Positions 16,992-25,191 are shown, counted from the first letter of the stretch. The stretch is 64,000 bases of DNA from PALSA-612 sp963704335 (GCA_963704335.1 OY969889.1:2046001-2110000); one strand, 5' to 3'. Notes: generated by a model from the letters alone, not told the origin. Made by a program: numbers and translations.

Positions 16992-17975
16992 ATGATTGTC
17001 GATCGCGCGGTCTACCGCGACGGAACTCGGGTCGCAGAGCCGAACGACTTCGCGGAGCTGCACGAGGCGTGTCAGTCGGGCGATGCCGTGGCGTGGCTGG
17101 GCCTCTACGAGCCGAGCAAGGAGGAGTTCGCCTCTGTCGCGCGGGAGTTCGATCTACACGAGCTGGCGGTCGAGGACGCCGTCAAGGCGCATCAGCGCCC
17201 GAAGCTCGAGCGCTACGGCGACGACCTGTTCATGGTCCTACGGCCGGCTCGCTACGTCGACGAGACGGAGACGGTCGTGTTCGGCGAGGTCGCGATCTTC
17301 GTGGGCGCGCAGTTCGTGATCACGGTGCGTCACGGAGACGCGCCGGAGCTCGGTGAGGTGCGTCGTCGGCTCGAGGCGCGACCGGATCTCCTGCGACGCG
17401 GCCCGCTGGCGATCCTGTACGCCATCGTCGACCACGTCGTCGACGGCTACCAGCCGGTCATCGCCGGGCTCGAGACTGACATCGACGAGATTCAGGACGA
17501 GGTCTTCGGGGGCAGCCCGACAGTGTCTCGCCGCATCTACGAGTTGACCCGGGAGGTGATCGAGTTCCAGCGCGCGACCGCCCCGCTAGAGGACATCCTC
17601 GCCCGGCTGATCGACGAGCCGCGGGTTGCAGAGGAAGAGGGGCGGTACCTGCGAGACGTCCAGGACCACGCCATCCGCGCGAAGGACCAGGCCGACGCCT
17701 TTCGCGCGCTGCTTCAGAACATCCTCAGCGTCAACCTGACTCTCGAAACGAAGGCGATGACCGAGGCGTCACACGCACAGAACGAACAGGTCAAGCGCAT
17801 CTCCGCCTGGGCCGCCATCCTGTTCGCCCCGACGCTCGTCGGGACGATCTACGGCATGAACTTCGAGCACATGCCCGAGCTCGACTGGAGGCTCGGCTAC
17901 CCGTTCGCGCTGGTGCTGATGGTGATGTTCTCCGTCAGCCTCTACTTCATCTTCAAGCGCCGCCGCTGGATCTAG
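16992..17975 (+). CDS. corA: CorA-family divalent cation transporter
   Basis: A 327-residue Mg2+/Co2+ channel of the inner membrane. The N-terminal cytosolic funnel has the family's HELAVEDAVKAHQRPKLERY segment, a long stalk helix follows, and the first membrane helix ends in the signature YGMNFEHMPE. A second membrane helix and a basic tail FKRRRWI complete the protein. ATG is preceded by TACGGT (16980-16985) at six bases, so the transcript is probably leaderless. The stop codon TAG overlaps the first base of the structured element at 17975-18137. Confidence 0.93.
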   Translation: MIVDRAVYRDGTRVAEPNDFAELHEACQSGDAVAWLGLYEPSKEEFASVAREFDLHELAVEDAVKAHQRPKLERYGDDLFMVLRPARYVDETETVVFGEVAIFVGAQFVITVRHGDAPELGEVRRRLEARPDLLRRGPLAILYAIVDHVVDGYQPVIAGLETDIDEIQDEVFGGSPTVSRRIYELTREVIEFQRATAPLEDILARLIDEPRVAEEEGRYLRDVQDHAIRAKDQADAFRALLQNILSVNLTLETKAMTEASHAQNEQVKRISAWAAILFAPTLVGTIYGMNFEHMPELDWRLGYPFALVLMVMFSVSLYFIFKRRRWI

Positions 17976-18137
17976 GAGGGTTTGACGGAATGGTGCTCGT
18001 CGCCGGGGCGCGCTGGAGGTTGTGATGCAAGGACGCAGGGAGCCCGCGTACTAACTAGTACGTGGGCGACCGAGGACGCCGCAGCGCGGCCTCCAGCGTG
18101 ATTCCGGCGGCACAGTCACTATTTCGTCAGACCCTCC
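17975..18137 (+). ncRNA. Candidate structured RNA element, copy A
   Basis: A folded intergenic element with a second copy at 50256-50420. Helices seen: P1 17975-17987/18125-18137 (13 bp, one G-U), P2 17999-18006/18104-18111, P3 18007-18015/18082-18091 (one bulge), P4 18042-18053/18056-18067. Two blocks are nearly identical in both copies: GCAAGGACGCAGGGAGC (18027-18043) and GCGACCGAGGACGCCGCA (18066-18083). GAATGGTGCT after P1 is also shared. Pairing is kept where sequence differs, which indicates selection on the fold. It ends 37 nt before the antiporter start. Strand is inferred from the next gene. It could be a cis-regulatory RNA, a trans-acting RNA or a palindromic mobile element. Confidence 0.7.
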
Positions 18138-18174
18138 TCGGGCCGTTTAGCCGCCCGCCCGCGAAGATACGGGC

Positions 18175-19629
18175 GTGGACGTCGGAACGATGCTGCTCCT
18201 GGTCGGCGCGATCCTGGCAGGGAGCATCCTCGTCGCACTCGGCGCCGCGCGCGTGGGCGTTCCGTCCCTGGTCGCCTTTCTCGCGCTCGGAATGCTGCTC
18301 GGCTCGGACGGGCCGGGCGGGATCGAGTTCGACGACGCCGAGCTCGCACGGACGGTCGGCATCGTCGGGCTGGCGGCGATCCTCTTCGAGGGAGGCCTCT
18401 CTACCTCGTGGCGAAGGCTGCGGAGGGTCGCCGTGCCGGCCACGCTGCTGGCGACGGTCGGGGTGGTCGCATCGACAGTTCTCACAGGGGTGGCCGCGTA
18501 CTACCTCTTCGACCTTTCGTGGCTCGAGGCGGTGCTGCTGGGCGCCGTCGTAGCTTCGACGGATGCGGCGGCGGTCTTCGCGACGCTCAGGTTTACGCAC
18601 ATCCGGCGACGGCTGGCGCGAACGCTCGAGGCAGAGACGGGCATCAACGACCCCGTGGCGATCGCGCTCACGATCGGCCTCATCGCGTGGATCGAGGACC
18701 CGGAATTGGCGTTTCCGGACCTCGTCGTCTCTGTCCTCGAGCAACTGGGGATAGGTCTCGTGATCGGCGTCGGCCTGGCCATCGTGGCGCTGTGGGTCTT
18801 CGCGCGGCTCCCGCACTCGATCGGGTCTTTCGCACCCGTGGCGTCTGTGGCTGCCGGAGCGCTGTCGTTCGGCGTGGCCGACGTCGCAGGCGGCAGCGGC
18901 TTCCTCGCCGTGTATCTCGTCGGTCTCGCGGTCGGCAGCACGCCGTCACGGCATCGCAGCCAGCTGGTCGCGTTCCACGAGGGGCTGGCGTTCCTCGCCC
19001 AGGTGACGATGTTCGTCGTGCTCGGTCTGCTCGTCTTTCCGAAGGACCTGCCGGACGTTGCTTTGGCCGGCCTTGCGCTTGCCGTGCTGTTGATGGTCGT
19101 CATACGTCCGATCGCGGTCTGGCTGTCGACGGCGCTGAGCTCGTTCTCGGCACGCGAGCGGATGCTGCTCGGGTGGGCGGGGCTGCGCGGGGCCGTCCCG
19201 ATCGTGCTTGCCACCTTCGTCCTGTCCTCCGACGTGGAGCACTCGGAGACGATCTTCAACGCCGTGTTCTTCGTCGTCGTGGTGTCGGCGCTCGTGCAAG
19301 GGACGACGCTCGAGTGGGTGGCGGAACGGCTGGGGCTAGTCGATCCGCGGCCGGAGGTGACCGCCGCGCCGCTCGAGGTCGACGCGCTGGGCTCGCTCGA
19401 GCTCGTGGAGTTCGACGTTGCCGGAGATCACGCCATCGCGGGCGCCGCCGTACGCGAGCTCGGCCTGCCACGCAGCGCGCTCATAGCCCTCGTCGCGCGT
19501 GGAGGCGACACGATCCCGCCGCGCGGTAGCACCGTTGTGGAGGCCGGCGACCGGCTCTTCGTCCTCGTGCCCCGGACGAATCGCCCCGAGCTCGATGACG
19601 TCTTCACGCGCTGGCGCAGGCGCGTGTAA
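18175..19629 (+). CDS. CPA1-type K+(Na+)/H+ antiporter with TrkA-C domain (NhaP2/CvrA-like)
   Basis: A 484-residue protein: about 12 membrane helices (residues 5-395) and a C-terminal RCK/TrkA-C domain (about 405-484, AIAGAAVRELGLPRSALIALVAR ... RLFVLVPR). The conserved ion-site region ASTDAAAVFATLRF and ETGINDPVAIALT is intact. Proteins of this layout export K+ or Na+ in exchange for H+ and are gated by ligands of the RCK_C domain, c-di-AMP in some relatives. It follows the structured element by 37 nt, so RNA-level control is possible. GTG is used as start; TACGGG lies almost against it, too close to serve as a -10 box. Confidence 0.88.
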   Translation: MDVGTMLLLVGAILAGSILVALGAARVGVPSLVAFLALGMLLGSDGPGGIEFDDAELARTVGIVGLAAILFEGGLSTSWRRLRRVAVPATLLATVGVVASTVLTGVAAYYLFDLSWLEAVLLGAVVASTDAAAVFATLRFTHIRRRLARTLEAETGINDPVAIALTIGLIAWIEDPELAFPDLVVSVLEQLGIGLVIGVGLAIVALWVFARLPHSIGSFAPVASVAAGALSFGVADVAGGSGFLAVYLVGLAVGSTPSRHRSQLVAFHEGLAFLAQVTMFVVLGLLVFPKDLPDVALAGLALAVLLMVVIRPIAVWLSTALSSFSARERMLLGWAGLRGAVPIVLATFVLSSDVEHSETIFNAVFFVVVVSALVQGTTLEWVAERLGLVDPRPEVTAAPLEVDALGSLELVEFDVAGDHAIAGAAVRELGLPRSALIALVARGGDTIPPRGSTVVEAGDRLFVLVPRTNRPELDDVFTRWRRRV

Positions 19630-19672
19630 ATCCGTACAGGAACTACCCGACGGCCGTCGAAACGTGCCGTCG

Positions 19673-20194
19673 ATGGAAGGTTCGAAGCCGCGTAAGCCGT
19701 TCGCGATCGTAGGCCAGGGCACGATCTTCGACGGCGCCGCGTACTGGGCGACGCTCGTCGGTATCTACGTCATGGTCGGCGGGCTGATGTTCTACTCGGG
19801 CAAGGGCAAGCTGTTCGACGACGACGGAGTCGCGCCAGCGTGAATCAAGACGCAGTTCGAAGGCACGTTCATCGACACGTTCCCCGGCACGGACGCGGCC
19901 TGGGTCATCATCGGCGTCCTCGAGTTCGGCGTGTTCGCCCTCCTCCTGGCGAGCCTGCTCATGCTCGAGTTCCTTCCGCATCGGGAGAAGTCGCTGCTGC
20001 AGGTCGGGCTCGCCGTCGCGATGCTGGCGTTCGGCGTGATGGCGTTCGGGCAGACGGCCACGGCGCAGTTCGCTGGCACCGAGTCCCTCTACATGTACTT
20101 CGGAGCGACCGCGGTGATCCTCATCCTCGTCAGCCTCATGCCGCCGAACCGGCCCGACCGCTGGCTCGGAGGCGTCACTCGAGACAACGGTTGA
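19673..20194 (+). pseudogene. Four-helix membrane protein split by an in-frame TGA
   Basis: Read in a single frame, 19673-20194 encodes a DoxX-like four-helix membrane protein interrupted only by TGA at 19841-19843. Upstream are ATG 19673, helix TLVGIYVMVGGLMFY and GKGKLFDDDGVAPA. Directly after the TGA the frame resumes IKTQFEGTFIDTFPG, DAAWVIIGVLEF and two more helices. The frame does not shift, and both halves look like one protein, so the stop replaces a codon such as GGA. It may be a nonsense mutation, a base-calling error, or a readthrough site. The function of the family is unknown. Confidence 0.65.
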
Positions 20195-20553
20195 ACTCCG
20201 GGGCGTAGAGCGCCGCCACTATCGGCACGCGCCGAGCTCACAAGAGCCGTCTTCGGAGCGCGGAGCTCCCACGCCTCCGTGAGCAGCTGGGCCAGGGTCT
20301 TCGACTTCACGAGGGGTAGCGCCACCCGCACTGCCGCGAGCTTCTTGCCCCACCAGACCTCCTCGCAGGTCTCCGGATGCTCGTGAATCGCCGTGAGGAT
20401 GCCGCCCTCGTCGAGCATCACGTTCATGTGCTCGTCGTCCCAGAGCGTGGCGAAGATCTTGCCGCCGACGCGAAAGGACGGCCGGCCGTGGTGGTCCTGC
20501 TCGACCGCTTCCGGTAGCGCGAGTGCGAGCCGCCGCGCCTGTTCGCTCGTCAC
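20089..20553 (-). CDS. MmcQ/YjbR-family DNA-binding-like protein
   Basis: About 154 residues; the first ~110 form an MmcQ/YjbR domain (cyclic-beta-strand DNA-binding-like fold): ARRLALALPEAVEQDHHGRP, FRVGGKIFATLW and a final VKSKTLAQLLTEAWELRAPK. The remaining ~45 residues have no family match and run antisense to the end of the neighbouring membrane protein gene (105-bp overlap), so the native protein may be shorter. GTG at 20553 is preferred: TAGGAT (complement of 20562-20567) lies eight bases upstream. It diverges from the sugar isomerase gene. Confidence 0.75.
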   Translation of the reverse strand: MTSEQARRLALALPEAVEQDHHGRPSFRVGGKIFATLWDDEHMNVMLDEGGILTAIHEHPETCEEVWWGKKLAAVRVALPLVKSKTLAQLLTEAWELRAPKTALVSSARADSGGALRPGVQPLSRVTPPSQRSGRFGGMRLTRMRITAVAPKYM

Positions 20554-20561
20554 ACGAAGCG

Positions 20562-20575
20562 ATCCTACGTAGGGT
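20562..20575. promoter_or_regulatory. Adjacent divergent -10 boxes
   Basis: TAGGAT on the minus strand (20562-20567 complement) faces the MmcQ/YjbR gene, and TAGGGT on the plus strand (20570-20575) faces the sugar isomerase. Each sits eight or six bases from its start codon. The two promoters are back to back with two bases between the boxes, so their polymerases must exclude each other. Confidence 0.55.
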
Positions 20576-20581
20576 TCGCGC

Positions 20582-21595
20582 ATGCCTGACGTCGCGCCGA
20601 AGACGAGCCTCGGCATCTGGGCCCTCGGGCCGATGGTTACGCGGTTCGTCCCCGGTGGCTACCAGCCCGAGCGCGCCGGCGAGTCCACCGCCGGCCGGGT
20701 CGAGCGGGCAGTCGACGGCCTGGGCGAGCTGATCGACGACTACGAGTTCCACTACCCGCAAGAGCTTGCCGAGGAGAACCTCGACGAGGTACGCGAGGCT
20801 CTGGGCGAGCACGGCATCTACACCGTCTGTACCGGCACGCATCTCAACCCGCGCTTCGGCAAGGGCGGCCTTTCGTCTCCCGACGACGCGGTGCGCACGG
20901 ACGCGCTGGCGGAGGCTCTGGCTGCAGCCAGCTTCGCCGGCGAGATCGGAGCGCAGATGGTGCTTTGGCCCGGCGTCGAGGGCTACAACTATCCGTTCCA
21001 GACGCCGTACCGCGACGCGTGGGCCCGCTTCATCGACGGCGTCGGCCAGGTCGCAGGCCGGTGTGCCGAGAGCGGCACGCTCCTCTTCCTCGAGCACAAG
21101 AACTCCGAGCCGGCGATGAAGATCTTCATGCGCAACATCGGGATGACGCTCCACGTGATCCACACGCTGCGCGCCCAGGGGATCACCAACGTCAAGGTGA
21201 ACATGGACTGGCAGCACCTGCTGATGAACGGCGAGTCTCTCGCCGAGTACGCGGCGCTGCTCGACGCGGAGGACCTGCTCGGCCACCAGCACGCGAACTC
21301 CGGTTGGGGGACGTTCGACGACGACAACATGGTCGGCGCCACGGCCTTCATGGAAACCCTGGAGCTGGCTCTGGAGCTACGCCGGGCGAAGTACGGAGAG
21401 AACGGCGAGCGCCTCGGCTTCGACCTCTACCCGTACACCGAGGACGCCGTGGCGGCAGTGGCTCGGTCCGTCCACCAGTGGAACTTCATCTGGGAGCTCT
21501 CGGGCCGCATCGACGGGGCCGCCCTGGTGGAAGCCCAATCCCGCAAGGACGCGGTGCGCGCGTACGAGCTCGTCTACGCCGCACTCGGTGCGTAG
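20582..21595 (+). CDS. Xylose-isomerase-like TIM-barrel sugar isomerase
   Basis: A 337-residue TIM-barrel protein, shorter than classical XylA (about 390). Candidate metal ligands follow the isomerase order: FLEHKNSEP (Glu), VNMDWQHLL (Asp, His), GHQHANSGWGTFDDDN (His, Asp) and FDLYPYTED (Asp). The barrel start THLNPRFGKGG and VLWPGVEGYNYPF parallel the sugar-binding segments of xylose isomerases. With xylulokinase 2 bp downstream and a XylFGH importer, the likely reaction is aldose to ketose, xylose to xylulose being the simplest reading. The identity of the sugar is inferred from context. ATG has TAGGGT six bases upstream. Confidence 0.8.
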   Translation: MPDVAPKTSLGIWALGPMVTRFVPGGYQPERAGESTAGRVERAVDGLGELIDDYEFHYPQELAEENLDEVREALGEHGIYTVCTGTHLNPRFGKGGLSSPDDAVRTDALAEALAAASFAGEIGAQMVLWPGVEGYNYPFQTPYRDAWARFIDGVGQVAGRCAESGTLLFLEHKNSEPAMKIFMRNIGMTLHVIHTLRAQGITNVKVNMDWQHLLMNGESLAEYAALLDAEDLLGHQHANSGWGTFDDDNMVGATAFMETLELALELRRAKYGENGERLGFDLYPYTEDAVAAVARSVHQWNFIWELSGRIDGAALVEAQSRKDAVRAYELVYAALGA

Positions 21596-21597
21596 AA

Positions 21598-23034
21598 ATG
21601 CCCGTCTGCGTCGGGCTCGACGTGGGCACCACCGGCGTGAAGGCGGTCGCGATCTCGCCCGACGGCTCGGTGGTCACGCGGGCTGAGCGCCCGTATCCGC
21701 TTTCCACTCCGCATCCTGGGTGGTCGGAGCAAGACCCCGAGGACTGGTGGCGAGCAGCCAAGGCCACGCTGGCCGAGGTCTGCGCGGGCCTCGACGTCGC
21801 CGGAATCGGGCTGTCCGGGCAGATGCACGGTCTCGTCGCGCTCGACGCACGGCAAAGCGTGCTCCGTCCCGCGATGCTCTGGAACGACCAGCGCACGGGC
21901 GAAGAGTGCTCCGAGATCGAAGACCTGATCGGAGTCGATCGCCTCGTCGAGCTGACGGGAAATCGCGCGCTCGCCGGATTCACGGCGCCGAAGCTGCTCT
22001 GGTTGCGCCGTCACGAGCCCGCGACGTTCGCGCAGATAGCCCGGATCTGCCTACCCAAGGACTACGTGCGGCTTCGGCTCACCGGTGAATGGGCGACCGA
22101 CGTCGCCGATGCCTCCGGGACGCTGCTCCTAGACGTCGCCGGGCGCCGCTGGTCAGAAGAGGTCCTCGCTGCGCTCGACCTTCCGCTGGCCTGGCTACCG
22201 CCCGCGCTCGAGAGCCCAGAGGTCTCCGGTCGGTTCAACGGCATCCCGGTGGCGGCCGGAGCCGGCGACTGCGCAGCAGCAGCGCTGGGCGTTGGCATTG
22301 ACCGCCCGGGCCCGCTCTCGATCGTGCTCGGCACGTCGGGGGTCGTGTTCGCCGCCCTTCCCGAATACCGGCCGGAGCCTGCGGCCCGCCTGCACACCTT
22401 CTGCCACGCCGTGCCCGGAGCGTGGCACGCAATGGGCGTGATGCTCTCCGCAGCGGGATCGCTGCAGTGGTTTCGCGACACCGTCGCGTCGGAGACCTCG
22501 TTCGAAGACCTCGTCGCGGAGGCCGACGCGTGGGAAGCGGGGGCAGACGGTCTCGTCTTTCTCCCGTACCTGGCGGGCGAGCGGACACCGCACGCTGATC
22601 CCGACGCCCGCGGTGCGTTCGTCGGCCTGTCGCTGCACCACGACCGGGGAGCTCTCGTCCGGGCGGTGCTCGAGGGCGTCGCGTTCGGGCTGCGGGACTC
22701 GCTCGAGCTCCTGCGCGGGCTCGGAGTAGAGGGCTCCCGGGCGAGAGTCTCGGGAGGGGGATCCCGTGGCGACGTGTGGCTCGGGATCGTCGCGTCGGTG
22801 CTGGGCATTCCGCTGGAGGCGACGGCTGCCGACGAGGGTTCCGCCTATGGCGCCGCGCTGCTCGGGGGCGTGGCCGGCGGCGTGTTCGGCGACGTCCATG
22901 AAGCTGCCGCGGCCTGCGTCAGGGTGGAGCGATCGATCGAGCCCGAGGCGGCTGCGATTGCGCGATACGACCCGCTCTACGAGCGCTTCCGCGAGCTCTA
23001 TCCGGCACTACACGTCCCATCGGTTCCCAAATAA
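21598..23034 (+). CDS. xylB: Xylulokinase
   Basis: A 478-residue FGGY-family carbohydrate kinase that phosphorylates D-xylulose to xylulose 5-phosphate in the cytoplasm. It starts with the ATPase fold motif GLDVGTTGVKAVAIS and has the xylulokinase signature LSGQMHGLVALDA followed by RPAMLWNDQRT. LPYLAGERTPHADPDARG and VSGGGSRGDVWLGIVASVLG give the second FGGY domain. ATG lies two bases after the isomerase stop, so the pair is translationally linked. It is the second gene of the pentose operon; the XylF-type gene follows after 66 bp with its own Shine-Dalgarno sequence. Confidence 0.92.
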   Translation: MPVCVGLDVGTTGVKAVAISPDGSVVTRAERPYPLSTPHPGWSEQDPEDWWRAAKATLAEVCAGLDVAGIGLSGQMHGLVALDARQSVLRPAMLWNDQRTGEECSEIEDLIGVDRLVELTGNRALAGFTAPKLLWLRRHEPATFAQIARICLPKDYVRLRLTGEWATDVADASGTLLLDVAGRRWSEEVLAALDLPLAWLPPALESPEVSGRFNGIPVAAGAGDCAAAALGVGIDRPGPLSIVLGTSGVVFAALPEYRPEPAARLHTFCHAVPGAWHAMGVMLSAAGSLQWFRDTVASETSFEDLVAEADAWEAGADGLVFLPYLAGERTPHADPDARGAFVGLSLHHDRGALVRAVLEGVAFGLRDSLELLRGLGVEGSRARVSGGGSRGDVWLGIVASVLGIPLEATAADEGSAYGAALLGGVAGGVFGDVHEAAAACVRVERSIEPEAAAIARYDPLYERFRELYPALHVPSVPK

Positions 23035-23043
23035 AGGCCAAGT

Positions 23044-23064
23044 TTGCGATAGTCGCGGTTGCGA
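23044..23064 (+). promoter_or_regulatory. Direct repeat upstream of the sugar-binding protein gene
   Basis: TTGCGA occurs twice, at 23044-23049 and 23059-23064, in the 66-bp gap before the binding-protein gene. The spacing of 15 bp is compatible with a regulator site or an embedded promoter. No sugar regulator gene is nearby. Confidence 0.25.
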
Positions 23065-23100
23065 ACTCCTCGGAAACGACCCGACAGGGAGGTACAGAGC

Positions 23101-24339
23101 ATGAAGAGATCTCGAGGCGCTGCTCGACGCGGCACGACGTGGCTGTGGCTAGCCGTCGCGCTCGCCGTCGGCGCTCTGGCGCTCGTCGCCGCCGGCTGTG
23201 GTGGCGACGACGAATCATCATCCGGCGACACGACCGGCACCGAAACTACTGCAGCCGGAGGGGAATGCGACAGCACAATCTGGGTGCTCCTCCCTGACAG
23301 CGCGACGTCGCCCCGGTGGGAGACGGACGACCGCAAGTACTTCGAGGACGCGTTCACCGAGGCTGGCGTGGACTTCAACATCGTCAACTCCGAAGGCAGT
23401 GCAGTCACCCAGCAGTCGCAGGCCGAGCAGGCCATAGCCGACGGCGCCGAGGTGATCGTGGTCACGAGCAACGACACTGGCTCGGGCGCGACGATCATCG
23501 ATATCGCCAAGGAAGCCGGAGTCAAGGTCGTCGAGTACGACCGGTTCAACACCGGCGGCGCGGGCGGTGACGCCTACGTGAGCTTCGACAACGAGGAGGT
23601 CGGCCGGAAGATGGCCGAGGTCCTCGAGCCCGAGATCGACGCTCTCGACGTCGACACGCCTGCCGTGGTCATGCTGAACGGTGGCGAGGAGGACAACAAC
23701 TCGTTCCAGTTCCGCGCCGGCTACGCCGAGACCGTCGAAGAGAGGGTCGACGCGGGCGACTGGACACTTGCGGCCGATCAGCACGTCCCCGGTTGGGGCG
23801 CGAACGGCGAGGGTCAGGGGATCATGGAGCAGATCCTGACCGACAACAACAACGAGATCAACGGCGTGTTCGCGGCCAACGACAACCTCGCGCAGCAGGC
23901 CATCAACGCTCTCGAGGCCGCCGGCGTCGAGAACGTTCCGGTCAGCGGCCAGGACGCGAGCGCTGCGGGCATGCAGAACATCGTCCTCGGCAAGCAGACC
24001 ATGAGCACCTACAAGCCGTTCAACGACCAGGGCAAGGTCGCGGCGGATGTCGCCGTCGCGCTGTGCAACGGCGAGGACTTCGAAGAGGCCGCGACGAGCT
24101 TCGAGTCTGACCTCTCGTCCGGCGGCTCCTCCGTCTCGATCATCGGAATCGACACCGAGTCCGGCGAGGCCACGGAGTCACCCGACGAAGAAGGATCCAT
24201 CCCGTACGTCTCACTCGTCCCCATCGGCGTGACCGTGGACAACATCATGGACACCGTCGTCGCCGACGAGTTCCGGACAATCGAGGAGATCTGCACAGGA
24301 GACACGGCCAGCACGGACTTCTGTCAGGAGAACAGCTGA
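23101..24339 (+). CDS. xylF: XylF-type periplasmic sugar-binding lipoprotein
   Basis: A 412-residue solute-binding protein of the type I fold. The signal sequence ends in a lipobox VAAGCGG (Cys near residue 37), then a Ser/Thr/Glu-rich linker (ESSSGDTTGTETT). Mature domain motifs match D-xylose-binding proteins: LPDSATSPRWETDDRKYF, SNDTGSGATIIDIAKEAG, VEYDRF, VMLNGGEEDNNS and VFAANDNLAQQAI. It delivers the sugar to XylH/XylG. A strong Shine-Dalgarno GGGAGG lies just upstream of ATG 23101; the frame is open further upstream but lacks that support. A strong hairpin follows the stop. Confidence 0.92.
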   Translation: MKRSRGAARRGTTWLWLAVALAVGALALVAAGCGGDDESSSGDTTGTETTAAGGECDSTIWVLLPDSATSPRWETDDRKYFEDAFTEAGVDFNIVNSEGSAVTQQSQAEQAIADGAEVIVVTSNDTGSGATIIDIAKEAGVKVVEYDRFNTGGAGGDAYVSFDNEEVGRKMAEVLEPEIDALDVDTPAVVMLNGGEEDNNSFQFRAGYAETVEERVDAGDWTLAADQHVPGWGANGEGQGIMEQILTDNNNEINGVFAANDNLAQQAINALEAAGVENVPVSGQDASAAGMQNIVLGKQTMSTYKPFNDQGKVAADVAVALCNGEDFEEAATSFESDLSSGGSSVSIIGIDTESGEATESPDEEGSIPYVSLVPIGVTVDNIMDTVVADEFRTIEEICTGDTASTDFCQENS

Positions 24340-24357
24340 ACACTCAGACCGGGAACG

Positions 24358-24382
24358 GCGGGGGCGCGCTCAGCGCCCCCGC
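24358..24382 (+). promoter_or_regulatory. Intercistronic hairpin between xylF and xylG
   Basis: A 10-bp perfect stem, GCGGGGGCGC (24358-24367) and GCGCCCCCGC (24373-24382), with a 5-nt loop and no U tract. It sits between the binding-protein and ATPase genes. Such hairpins commonly stop 3' exonucleases or attenuate transcription so that the binding protein is made in excess over the membrane parts. Confidence 0.7.
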
Positions 24383-24386
24383 CCCG

Positions 24387-25191
24387 GTGCTAGGGGGGAA
24401 GGACGGCTCCCGCGACGGGCCCCTCATCGAGTGCCGGGGCGTGTCGAGATCGTTCGGCGCTGTCCAGGCCCTCTACCACGTCGACTTCGAGGTGCGTTAC
24501 GGCGAGGTCATGGCGCTCGTCGGTGACAACGGGGCGGGCAAGTCGACGCTCATCAAAGGCATCGTCGGCATCTATCCGTTCGACGAAGGCACCACGGTCT
24601 TCGAAGGGGCGGAGGTCAACATCCACGGTCCGCGCGACGCCGCCCACCTCGGCATCGAAGTGGTCTACCAGGATCTCGCCCTCGCCGACAATCTCGACGT
24701 CGTCGCGAACATGTTTCTCGGCCGTGAGCGCATCCACAACGTCTGCATGCTCAACGAGTCGAGCATGGAGCAGGCTTCGCGGGCGGCGCTCGACGATCTC
24801 TCCGTCACGACGCTGAAGTCCGTCCGCCAGCGGGTGGCGGGGCTGTCCGGAGGGCAGCGTCAGGCAGTGGCGGTGGCGAAATCCGTCATGTGGGACGCGA
24901 AGCTCGTGATCCTCGACGAGCCGACGGCCGCCCTGGGAGTGGCGCAGACGCGCCAGGTGCTGGATCTCGTCCGCCGTCTGGCCGAGAAGGGCCTGGGCGT
25001 CGTCATCGTCTCGCACAACCTCCACGACATCTTCGAGGTGTCTGGACCGCATCACCGTGCTGCGGCTCGGGCAGCGCGTCGCGCTCTTCGAGCGGGCTGA
25101 GACGAACCAGCAGGAGGTCGTCCACGCCATCACCGCCGGCTCGATCGCGGCGGTTCCAGGCATGGCCGGCCCCGACGCGATCGCAACGTGA
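24387..25191 (+). pseudogene. xylG: XylG-type sugar ABC transporter ATPase with a +1 frameshift
   Basis: A single-domain sugar ABC ATPase. Walker A GDNGAGKST, signature LSGGQRQAVAVAKS, Walker B KLVILDEPTAAL and switch His VIVSHNLHDIFEV are intact. At 25041-25044 one extra base (tctg where three bases are expected) shifts the frame. As written the protein ends at 25100 with ~22 unrelated residues. In the next frame the family C-terminus continues LDRITVLRLGQRVALFER and ends at TGA 25189-25191, overlapping the permease GTG in the GTGA manner of a coupled operon. The restored protein would be about 267 residues. Either a recent inactivation or a sequencing error. Confidence 0.8.

Noticed and set aside
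17975..18137. A c-di-AMP (ydaO) riboswitch ahead of the cation antiporter
   Set aside because: The context would fit, but the conserved blocks do not match the ydaO core motifs I know, such as GGGGAACC and CCGACAGCUAACUC-like strings.
17975..18137. A MITE or simple insertion with target-site duplication
   Set aside because: No flanking direct repeat is visible at either copy, and the end helices differ in sequence between copies, unlike terminal repeats of one MITE family. Not fully excluded.
19841..19843. Selenocysteine at the in-frame TGA
   Set aside because: The neighbouring residues do not resemble a redox site and no evident stem-loop follows directly; no sel genes are in the window.
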